Part shown: in pieces, positions 1-5,092 of the stretch
How positions within the stretch are numbered: position 1 is the stretch's first letter
How the letters are laid out: each line of letters begins with the position of its first letter
From: Acidobacteriota bacterium
GTDB taxonomy: Bacteria > Acidobacteriota > Terriglobia > Bryobacterales > Bryobacteraceae
Direction: 5' to 3'
Length of the DNA: 6,066 nucleotides
Assembly (NCBI GenBank): GCA_016871135.1
Contig: VFZQ01000358.1
Location: 1 to 6,066 of the forward strand
Program-made: the position numbers and the translations under genes
Notes under the pieces: model-generated
Database searches by the model: none
Told to the model about the DNA's origin: nothing
The model's input: only the letters and a program-made list of their open reading frames with translations

Positions 1-588
1 GGTAGTTCCCCACGCCTCGCTTCCTCGCCACTCGCAGATCCTTTCGCTGCAAAGTGTGACATTCGCGATTGTCTCAATTTTGGGGTTCAGTCCACCGGAA
101 AGTGTGACGACGATCCGGCGCCAAAGACATCTAACGGTTGTAGCATCCCCAGCTTCCTCCTACCGGTACTGAACGGTCTACTTCCTTTCCCCGAGAAGTC
201 CAGGTGTTATGAACCCTCGAACCCAGCATGTGGACGATTTACACATTTTGGGAATGCTCGGAATGGTCCTTGCGATGTTCACGACTTCTGCTACGGCACC
301 TGCTCTGGCGTCGATCCCACTGCCCTTAGTGATGCGGATGGTTCGCGAGCCACGTACGAGTCGCATAAGGCTATGTGCGATAACCGGCTCGCAATTGACT
401 CATTCAATGTATGCGACGCCGCCGAACGACAAGGGGAAGACCCAGAAATAGTTGCAAACTGCCGCAGAATTGCACCGTTCATGGGAATCGGAACCGGACT
501 TTTTGGCGACAACTTGCTCTCAGGTCACGCCTTCGGAACGGCTCAGCAATCGGTGTGCAAATGCTGTCCGAAATTTGTGCCGAAATGA
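1..588 (+). CDS. Phospholipase A2-like Cys-rich domain protein, C-terminal part (5' end outside window)
   Basis: Frame 1 is open from the first base to the TGA at 586-588 (195 residues), with no plausible start, so the gene begins upstream of the window. Residues 91-101 read CDVHDFCYGTC, the Ca-loop/His-Asp signature of secreted phospholipase A2-like folds (CxxHDxCYxxC). His94 would be the catalytic His and Asp95 a calcium ligand. Residues 126-138 (C-DNRLAID-SFNV-C) match the conodipine-like layout, where Asp133 would complete the His-Asp pair. An NGC motif near residues 46-48 precedes the core, and a Cys cluster (CKCC, 186-189) closes the protein. Many cysteines imply disulfides and an extracytoplasmic location. 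In known families this domain occurs in secreted enzymes and at the C-terminus of large Rhs/YD-repeat-type proteins; which applies here cannot be seen. Base composition is less GC-rich than downstream, which may hint at transfer. The domain call is fairly secure; enzymatic activity is inferred. Confidence 0.72.
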   Translation, partial: GSSPRLASSPLADPFAAKCDIRDCLNFGVQSTGKCDDDPAPKTSNGCSIPSFLLPVLNGLLPFPEKSRCYEPSNPACGRFTHFGNARNGPCDVHDFCYGTCSGVDPTALSDADGSRATYESHKAMCDNRLAIDSFNVCDAAERQGEDPEIVANCRRIAPFMGIGTGLFGDNLLSGHAFGTAQQSVCKCCPKFVPK

Positions 589-941
589 ACAATCGAAGTT
601 TGATTACACCGTTCCGCGATGACATCTTGGACTGGCGCGGATCTTTCGCGTTTGCGTTCGAAAGTCCCGTGGTCTTCCCAACTCGAATTGAGATGACCAA
701 TTCGTCTTCGTTGCTTGATCGAAGTGAGCTCACTGCTCCGACCCGCTGGACCCATCGAGATTCTGAGCCCTCAAACTCTGTTTTCTCCTGGCAGGATTGG
801 GGTACCACAGCAGTCGAATTGGCGATACCAGAGTTTTTCGGGAACATCCAACGGGCATCGCTCATACGGCGGACCCGCCGGGCGACAGCTTCCACCGATA
901 TTTCTTCCGTTTTAGAGTTCGCTGGAGGCATTCGAAAATGA
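585..941 (+). CDS. Possible small hypothetical protein (118 codons), weakly supported
   Basis: This is the only long frame in the 349-base gap between the phospholipase-like gene and the first oxidoreductase. The ATG at 585 overlaps the upstream TGA (ATGA), and its own TGA at 939-941 overlaps the next ATG at 938 in the same ATGA manner, a pattern typical of translationally coupled genes. Against it: no Shine-Dalgarno sequence other than bases inside the upstream gene, no recognisable domain, no signal peptide or membrane segment, and a Ser/Arg-rich, low-complexity look. The frame also continues open upstream to 411, inside the previous gene, so its openness is not evidence by itself. If real it would be a soluble protein coupled to the phospholipase-like gene. 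Otherwise the stretch is non-coding or a decayed gene; I see no terminator or clear promoter in it. Confidence 0.25.
   Translation: MNNRSLITPFRDDILDWRGSFAFAFESPVVFPTRIEMTNSSSLLDRSELTAPTRWTHRDSEPSNSVFSWQDWGTTAVELAIPEFFGNIQRASLIRRTRRATASTDISSVLEFAGGIRK
924..928 (+). promoter_or_regulatory. Shine-Dalgarno GGAGG for di-heme oxidoreductase copy 1
   Basis: GGAGG lies 9 bases before the ATG at 938. It decides the start, because the frame is open further upstream (ATG at 797) but only the 938 start has a ribosome site and gives a signal peptide. Confidence 0.75.
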
Positions 942-1126
942 GAATGCGAATTCTCCCTCTTGCACTCGCTTCCGCTACAGCCGTTGCACAGGCGCTTGGC
1001 GGGGAGCGCGGAACCATGTCGCGGCTATCCAACGGGTCGCATTCGATTGAATCCCTGATGCTACAGGGAAGCATATTATTTGCGGCTGCGCACGTCGAAG
1101 AGGAAGGGGCAGGACGTCCGTTGTCT

Positions 1127-2167
1127 AAGGGCACCGGGCGCCCACTTTCCGACCCGTCGAACCCGATCAAAGACGAACGCGCCTTCAACCGCATCTCTGC
1201 CCCTGACGCCAACTCCTGCGGCGGCTGCCACAACCTCCCCTACGGCATCGCGGGCGGTGGCGGAGACTTCGTCGCGAATGTTTTCGTACTGGGGCCGCGT
1301 TTCGACTTCATCACCTTTGATCCCAGCGAAAAAATGCCGACGCGCGGCAACGTCGATGAGTCCGGCAAGCCAGCGTCGGTGCAGACGATCGCGAACATGC
1401 GGTCGACGACTGGGCTGTTCGGCGCGGGCTATCTGGAGATGCTCGCGCGGCAAATTACGCAGGATCTGCAAATATTCCGAGATAGTTTGATGCTTGGCCA
1501 AACGAAGGAACTCAAATCCAAAGGCATCTCCTATGGAAAGCTGACGCGTACGAAGGCCGGGCTGTGGGACACGTCGAAGGTCGAAGGGCTGTCGAGGCTC
1601 AGCCTGCTCTCGACCGATTCGACGAATCCGCCGAGCCTCGTCATCCGCCCGTGGCATCAGGCCGGGCACGCGGTCTCGATCCGCGAGTTCACCAACACCG
1701 CCTTCAACCATCATCACGGCATGCAGTCGACCGAGCGCTTCGGGCTCGACACGGACCCCGACGGCGACGGCGTGAAGAACGAGTTGACGGTCGGCGACAT
1801 CACCGCCGTTTCTCTATGGCAGGCGACGCTGCAAGTGCCGGGCCGCGTGATTTCGCGCCATCCGGTGATCGAGCAGGCGGTGTTGAACGGCGAGCGCGTC
1901 TTCGCAAAGATCGGCTGTGGGACCTGCCACATTCCGAAGCTCGCGCTCGACAATCAGGGCTGGATCTACTCCGAGCCCAACCCCTACAACCCGCCGGGCA
2001 ATCTGCGCAAGGGCGAAGCGCCGGACGTGACCGTCGACTTGAACAGCGACGAACTGCCCGCTCCCCGCTTGAAGCCCGATGCGAACGGGATCGTTTGGGT
2101 GGATGCGTTCACGGATTTCAAGCTGCACGACATCGGCGGCGCCGAGGACGTCGAACCGCTCGATATG
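1127..2167 (+). repeat. Long direct repeat, copy A (oxidoreductase core)
   Basis: This segment matches 3127-4167 at an offset of exactly 2000 bases with no insertions or deletions. By hand count, 1921-2160 differs from 3921-4160 at 8 of 240 positions, and 1141-1260 differs at 10 of 120. Immediately outside, 2161-2220 versus 4161-4220 differs at 24 of 60 positions, and the signal-peptide region is also clearly diverged. The repeat covers the two CxxCH motifs and the calcium-loop-like motif. Confidence 0.93.
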
Positions 2168-2263
2168 GACCAGTCACGGTGGTCGCCGATCATCCGCGTG
2201 GGTGGCGAGCCGTTTCTGAACAACCGCCCGAGGCGCGCTGCGCTGAACGGGCGAAATACTTCG

Positions 2264-2665
2264 CTACCAGATCGTCTCGATTCCGGAGGCCCGAATCTTG
2301 CCATCGCGGGTGATCAGCGGCAAACCCAAGGCGAGCGCAGTTGCGGCGATGACTCGATCGGGAAGGTCGGGAACGGCTTGGCGAGAAACTCTTCGAACTG
2401 CGGTGGCCACGGCATGATTGAGTTCAATCATGCGGAGCGGAGAGGCTGGGTCGCCGAGCACGTCATCCATTACGGCGAGCGCCGCTGGAACGATTCGGCC
2501 CTTCTCGACGAGGTAGGTCGCCTCGACAATACACATCGATGGCACATAAATCGTTCGACCGGCTTTCGTCGCACCATCGAAGGCGGCTACCGCCGCGCTG
2601 GAAAGCCGGGGATCGTCGAGCAGATACCAAAGCAGGGCATGAGTATCCCCGACGACACTGGTCAC
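2264..2665 (-). CDS. vapC: VapC-type toxin, PIN-domain ribonuclease
   Basis: A complete 133-residue PIN protein, the usual VapC length. VapC toxins are Mg-dependent RNases that cut tRNA, rRNA or mRNA when free of antitoxin. The acidic residues of the PIN active site are visible: Asp7 in SVVGDTHALLWYLL, Glu48 in SMCIVEATYL, Asp103 (with Asp100) in DLPDRVIAATALALGLPL, and Asp121 in ITRDGKIR. The GTG start at 2665 overlaps the antitoxin stop in GTGA, the classic coupled toxin-antitoxin arrangement. An ATG at 2698 in the same frame is possible but would read into the antitoxin gene and add residues not typical of the family. The gene lies wholly antisense to the run-on frame of the truncated oxidoreductase, so automated gene callers may miss it. 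Its stop lies about 15 bases from where oxidoreductase homology ends. Likely autoregulated with its antitoxin. Confidence 0.9.
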   Translation of the reverse strand: MTSVVGDTHALLWYLLDDPRLSSAAVAAFDGATKAGRTIYVPSMCIVEATYLVEKGRIVPAALAVMDDVLGDPASPLRMIELNHAVATAVRRVSRQAVPDLPDRVIAATALALGLPLITRDGKIRASGIETIW

Positions 2666-2895
2666 TTGAAAAACTCTTCGCGGGGAAAGTTGCCCCACAT
2701 CTCTTTGCGCGCCTCATCGATATCCTCGGCGGAAATCGAGAAGCCCATTTCCTTCCAGAGGCCGCGTACGGATTTACGGGGCGAGGGATCTCTGGGCGCT
2801 AGAAAGTTGGCGAAGTCCAGAACTTCCATCTGTTTGTCGACCGGCAACTCGCGGAGCTTGGCGATCACCGCCTCTTCGATCAGGTGCGCTGGCAT
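2662..2895 (-). CDS. Antitoxin partner of VapC (DUF2281-like), copy A1
   Basis: A 77-residue protein that should bind and neutralise the VapC encoded immediately after it (4-base GTGA overlap). The N-terminal half holds an amphipathic helix with the LRELPVDKQMEVLDFANFL pattern seen in DUF2281-type antitoxins. The C-terminal half has GLWKEMGFSIS-EDI-EARKEMWGNFPRE, the short Trp-containing segment that in such families wraps the toxin. By hand alignment it is 44 of 77 residues identical to copy A3 (4829-5062) and has the same length. It is transcribed away from oxidoreductase copy 2, with only 39 bases between the two start codons, so promoters must overlap this gap or lie in coding sequence. 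A GGAG lies just 2 bases from the ATG, an unusually short spacing. The family name is from motif memory; the antitoxin role is well supported by context. Confidence 0.88.
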   Translation of the reverse strand: MPAHLIEEAVIAKLRELPVDKQMEVLDFANFLAPRDPSPRKSVRGLWKEMGFSISAEDIDEARKEMWGNFPREEFFK

Positions 2896-2912
2896 GTCTC
2901 CATACTATCGCG
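2893..2912 (-). promoter_or_regulatory. Conserved leader at the antitoxin A1 start (matches A3 leader)
   Basis: On the minus strand CGCGATAGTATG followed by GAGACATG leads into antitoxin A1. The same 20 bases, with one difference, lead into antitoxin A3 at 5060-5079, although the downstream coding sequences have diverged. TAGTAT could act as a -10 element or the block could be an operator. A short inverted repeat, TCGCG-AG-CGCGA (2908-2919), overlaps its distal end. Function is inferred from conservation only. Confidence 0.4.
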
Positions 2913-2920
2913 AGCGCGAC

Positions 2921-2925
2921 GGAGG
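2921..2925 (+). promoter_or_regulatory. Shine-Dalgarno GGAGG for di-heme oxidoreductase copy 2
   Basis: GGAGG lies 9 bases before the ATG at 2935, the same spacing as for copy 1. It selects this start over the in-frame ATG at 2884, which would put an Arg-rich stretch in front of the signal peptide and start inside the antitoxin gene. Confidence 0.75.
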
Positions 2926-2934
2926 CGCCAGCGC

Positions 2935-4485
2935 ATGAGACTTCGCGTTTCAATACTCGCTTTTGCGTTGACAGCGGTCGCCAACGCTCAGCCGCTTGGG
3001 GTCGAAGCGGGCCTGCCCGCCCGCCTTTCCAGTGCCGCTCCGCCGATCGAACGGATATTGCCACACGGCAGAGCCGTTTTCTCCACCACCTTGACCGAAC
3101 ACGATGGCGGAGGTCGACCTTTCACGAAAGGCACCGGCCGCCCACTTTCCGACCCGTCGAACCCAATCAGCGACGAACGCGCCTTCAACCGCATCTCCGC
3201 CCCCGACGCCAACTCCTGCGCCGGGTGCCACAACCTCCCCTACGGCATCACGGGTGGCGGGGGCGACTTCGTGACGAACGTTTTCGTACTTGGACAGCGG
3301 TTCGACTTTGTCACCTTTGACCCGAACGACAAGATGCCGACGCGCGGCAATGTCGATGAGTCGGGTAAGCCGGCATCGGTCCAGACCATCGCGAACATGC
3401 GGTCGACGACGGGACTGTTCGGCGCGGGCTATCTGGAGATGCTCGCGCGCCAGATTACGCAGGACCTTCAACTGATCCGAGACAGTTTGAAGATTGGCCA
3501 AACGAAGGAACTCAAATCCAAAGGTATCTCCTACGGAAAGCTCACGCGCACGAAGGCCGGGCTTTGGGACACGTCGAAGGTCGAAGGGCTCTCGCGGCTC
3601 AGTCTGCTCTCAACCGACTCCACGAATCCGCCGAGCCTCGTCATCCGCCCGTGGCATCAGGCCGGTCACGCTGTCTCGATCCGCGAGTTCACCAACACCG
3701 CGTTCAACCACCATCACGGCATGCAGTCGACCGAGCGGTTTGGGCTCGACACGGACCCCGACGGCGATGGCGTGACGAACGAGTTGACGGTCGGCGACAT
3801 CACGGCCGTCTCGCTGTGGCAGGCGACGCTGCAAGTGCCGGGCCGCGTGATTTCGCGGCATCCGGTGATCGAGCAGGCGGTCCTCAACGGTGAGCGCGTC
3901 TTCGAGCGCATCGGCTGCGGGACCTGCCACATTCCGAAGCTCGCGCTCGACAAGCAGGGCTGGATCTACTCCGAGCCCAACCCTTTCAACCCGCCGGGCA
4001 ATCTGCGCAAAGGCGAAGCGCCGGATGTGACGGTCGACTTGAACAGCGACGAACTGCCCGCTCCCCGCTTGAAGCCCGATGCGAACGGCATCGTTTGGGT
4101 GGATGCGTTCACGGATTTCAAGCTGCACGATATCGGCGGCGCCGAGGACGTCGAACCGCTCGATATGAATCACTCGCCTTGGAATCCCAAGTTCCGCGAG
4201 GGCAACCGCCGGTTCCTCACCAAGCGGCTGTGGGGCGCGGCGAATGAGCCGCCGTTCTTCCATCACGGGCTGTTCACCACGATGCGGCGGTCGATTCTGG
4301 CGCATGCGGGCGAGGCGCTGGAGTCGCGGAAGGCGTTCGAGGCGCTGTCCGACTACGACAGGAACTCGCTGATCGAGTTCCTGAAGACGCTGCAAGTGCT
4401 GCCGCCGGGGACGAAGCACCGCATTGTCGATGAAAACTTCAAACCGCGCGAATGGCCGCCGAATTTGCCAATGAGTCAACGATGA
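2935..4485 (+). CDS. Di-heme oxidoreductase, DHOR/DUF1111 family (putative peroxidase / thiol oxidoreductase), copy 2
   Basis: A complete 516-residue exported c-type cytochrome. The signal peptide is MRLRVSILAFALTAVANA, with likely cleavage after ANA. Heme I is bound by CAGCH (95-99) and heme II by CGTCH (328-332). Between them, DTDPDGDGVTNE (272-283) resembles a calcium-binding loop; di-heme peroxidases are known to bind calcium between domains, but this assignment is inferred. The C-terminal FFHHG (441-445) and HAGEA (457-461) are the conserved tail of the second heme domain, which copy 1 lacks. The family is described as predicted thiol oxidoreductase or di-heme peroxidase and the substrate is unknown. 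Heme attachment would require cytochrome c maturation proteins elsewhere. The gene sits between antisense toxin-antitoxin modules, and its stop is 8 bases from a vapC stub on the other strand. The DsbA-like gene downstream on the same strand is another periplasmic redox protein. Residues 71-411 are nearly identical to copy 1. Confidence 0.92.
   Translation: MRLRVSILAFALTAVANAQPLGVEAGLPARLSSAAPPIERILPHGRAVFSTTLTEHDGGGRPFTKGTGRPLSDPSNPISDERAFNRISAPDANSCAGCHNLPYGITGGGGDFVTNVFVLGQRFDFVTFDPNDKMPTRGNVDESGKPASVQTIANMRSTTGLFGAGYLEMLARQITQDLQLIRDSLKIGQTKELKSKGISYGKLTRTKAGLWDTSKVEGLSRLSLLSTDSTNPPSLVIRPWHQAGHAVSIREFTNTAFNHHHGMQSTERFGLDTDPDGDGVTNELTVGDITAVSLWQATLQVPGRVISRHPVIEQAVLNGERVFERIGCGTCHIPKLALDKQGWIYSEPNPFNPPGNLRKGEAPDVTVDLNSDELPAPRLKPDANGIVWVDAFTDFKLHDIGGAEDVEPLDMNHSPWNPKFREGNRRFLTKRLWGAANEPPFFHHGLFTTMRRSILAHAGEALESRKAFEALSDYDRNSLIEFLKTLQVLPPGTKHRIVDENFKPREWPPNLPMSQR
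3127..4167 (+). repeat. Long direct repeat, copy B (oxidoreductase core)
   Basis: Partner of the repeat at 1127-2167, exactly 2000 bases downstream, ungapped and in the same reading frame. Many of the remaining differences are silent. Identity ends right after the LDM codons (4159-4167), although both genes remain homologous and in frame for roughly another 80 bases. Confidence 0.93.
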
Positions 4486-4493
4486 GAACCCGC

Positions 4494-4535
4494 CTACCAG
4501 ATAGCTGCAGGGGTGTCGGCCACGACGCTTGGCAT
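4494..4535 (-). pseudogene. vapC stub following antitoxin A2
   Basis: An ATG at 4535 overlaps the stop of antitoxin A2 by one base (TGATG), exactly where the toxin of such modules starts. It reads MPSVVADTPAAIW and then TAG. This is the first strand of a PIN domain (compare TSVVGDTHALLW in the intact VapC) with the first active-site Asp (Asp7) still present. The ending AIW-TAG resembles the C-terminal TIW-TAG of the intact VapC, so the stub could be an internal deletion joining the two ends of the gene, or a simple nonsense change at the Tyr that normally follows Trp. No PIN sequence remains after the stop; oxidoreductase copy 2 ends 8 bases away on the other strand. It cannot be an active nuclease. 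Confidence 0.72.
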
Positions 4536-4753
4536 CAGATGTCGGTCCTGGGAAAATCTTTCCACATCTCACGACGCAACTCGGCGATGTCGTCCTCCGA
4601 GATGTCGACGTTGAAGTCCGCCCATAACCCTTCGGGGTCTTGGAGTGGCCCAGAGGGCGTCGCTGTTAGCGACTCCGCGAACTTCAATACTTGCTTGCGC
4701 TTCTCGGCCGGGAGTTGCCGAACCGTCTTCGCGATTGCTTCTTCGACGCTCAT
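4535..4753 (-). CDS. Orphan VapC-type antitoxin (DUF2281-like), copy A2
   Basis: A 72-residue paralogue of antitoxins A1 and A3. It has the same order of elements: an N-terminal helix with RQLPAEKRKQVLKFAESL, then GLWADF, then ISEDDIAELRREMWKDFPR near the C-terminus. It is the most diverged of the three and has a shorter N-terminus. The toxin gene expected after it survives only as a 13-residue stub, so no cognate toxin is encoded here. It is the second gene of a minus-strand pair behind A3; 13 bases separate the TAA of the A3-linked stub from this ATG. It could neutralise a related VapC encoded elsewhere, or the intact one at 2264-2665, or be a decaying leftover. The frame itself is intact. 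Confidence 0.8.
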   Translation of the reverse strand: MSVEEAIAKTVRQLPAEKRKQVLKFAESLTATPSGPLQDPEGLWADFNVDISEDDIAELRREMWKDFPRTDI

Positions 4754-4766
4754 AGAGTGGCCGCTT

Positions 4767-4832
4767 TTATTCTCGCGTCGTGCGGGCGCTCCCGCAACTA
4801 TCGGCCTCAGTGTCGGCGACGACCGATCTCAT
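4767..4832 (-). pseudogene. vapC stub following antitoxin A3
   Basis: An ATG at 4832 overlaps the stop of antitoxin A3 (ATGA), the normal coupled toxin start. It reads MRSVVADT, the beginning of a PIN domain including the active-site Asp7, but then continues into unrelated residues (EADSCGSARTTRE) and stops at TAA 4767-4769. Homology to VapC therefore ends near 4809. The deletion brought antitoxin A2 directly behind A3. Confidence 0.7.
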
Positions 4833-5062
4833 TCAAAGAATCGCTCGCGCGGAAATCCGCCCCACATCTCTTTGCGGGCTTCGGCAATATCCTCATCCGA
4901 AATCGAAGGAAATTGGCCAGCCCAGATCCCGTACATGGACTTGCGCGGCCGAGTCGCTGTTACGGCTAATCGGACGGCAAAGTCCAGCACTTCCTGCTTC
5001 TTTTCCGGGGGCAGATCCCGCAGCGCCGCGAGCAGCGCATCTTCGATTGGAAGTTGGGCCAT
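4829..5062 (-). CDS. Orphan VapC-type antitoxin (DUF2281-like), copy A3
   Basis: A 77-residue antitoxin, 44 of 77 residues identical to A1. Visible elements are LRDLPPEKKQEVLDFAVRLA in the N-terminal half, then PRKS, GIW and SISDEDIAEARKEMWGGFPRE at the C-terminus. Its stop overlaps an ATG by ATGA, but the toxin there is only a stub, so the module has lost its nuclease. It shares a 20-base leader with A1. The start is 30 bases from the start of the divergently transcribed DsbA-like gene, so regulation of the two could interfere. The frame and the key toxin-binding residues are preserved, which is compatible with a retained function against a related toxin such as the intact VapC in this window, but that is inference. 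Confidence 0.85.
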   Translation of the reverse strand: MAQLPIEDALLAALRDLPPEKKQEVLDFAVRLAVTATRPRKSMYGIWAGQFPSISDEDIAEARKEMWGGFPRERFFE

Positions 5063-5079
5063 GTCTTCATACTATCGCG
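5060..5079 (-). promoter_or_regulatory. Conserved leader at the antitoxin A3 start (matches A1 leader)
   Basis: On the minus strand CGCGATAGTATG then AAGACATG, differing at one base from the leader of A1 (2893-2912). It occupies most of the 30-base gap to the DsbA-like gene. It may hold a -10 element (TAGTAT) or a binding site for an antitoxin; inferred from conservation. Confidence 0.4.
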
Positions 5080-5082
5080 CTT

Positions 5083-5086
5083 GGAG
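5083..5086 (+). promoter_or_regulatory. Shine-Dalgarno GGAG for the DsbA-like gene
   Basis: GGAG lies 6 bases before the ATG at 5093, and the signal peptide begins directly at that ATG. Confidence 0.65.
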
Positions 5087-5092
5087 TTTGCA

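Larger units (their letters stand above)
938..2938 (+). pseudogene. Di-heme oxidoreductase (DHOR/DUF1111 family) copy 1, 3'-truncated and running on antisense to vapBC
   Basis: Related family members are periplasmic c-type cytochromes akin to MauG and di-heme peroxidases. The start at 938 has GGAGG 9 bases upstream and a signal peptide (MRMRILPLALASATAVAQA). Two heme-binding CxxCH motifs are present: CGGCH at residues 94-98 and CGTCH at 327-331. A calcium-loop-like DTDPDGDG follows the heme I domain. Residues 70-410 are nearly identical to copy 2, codon for codon at a 2000-base offset. After the LDM at 408-410 similarity falls sharply, staying recognisable but weak to about base 2250, then disappears. 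The conserved C-terminal part (FFHHG and HAGEA region of copy 2, about 85 residues) is absent. The frame stays open to 2936-2938, but from 2264 to 2895 it is antisense to an intact VapC and its antitoxin, so this tail is unlikely to be a meaningful domain. The protein is probably non-functional or altered in its second heme domain. The homologous part ends near 2250; 2938 is only where the frame stops. Confidence 0.8.

Noticed and set aside
51..110. AAAGTGTGAC occurring twice, 50 bases apart
   Set aside because: Both copies are in frame in the phospholipase-like gene and encode K-C-D; two copies are not enough to call a repeat array or regulatory site.
723..734. 12-base palindrome AGTGAGCTCACT
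   Set aside because: About one such palindrome is expected by chance in a window of this size and nothing near it supports an operator.
797..937. Longer version of oxidoreductase copy 1 starting at ATG 797
   Set aside because: The extra residues hide the signal peptide and the 797 ATG has no ribosome site, whereas ATG 938 has GGAGG at 9 bases.
1564..2313. 249-codon plus-strand frame within oxidoreductase copy 1
   Set aside because: Arg-rich out-of-frame shadow of a region with conserved CxxCH motifs in frame 2.
2884..2934. Longer version of oxidoreductase copy 2 starting at ATG 2884
   Set aside because: It would add an Arg-rich leader before a clear signal peptide and begin inside the antitoxin gene; ATG 2935 has GGAGG at the right distance.
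4486..4493. Possible terminator between oxidoreductase copy 2 and the vapC stub
   Set aside because: No stem-loop followed by a T-run is visible on either strand here.
3610..4572. 320-codon minus-strand frame opposite oxidoreductase copy 2
   Set aside because: Arg/Leu/Val-rich, no domain, and entirely explained as the shadow of a GC-rich gene with a strong plus-strand reading.
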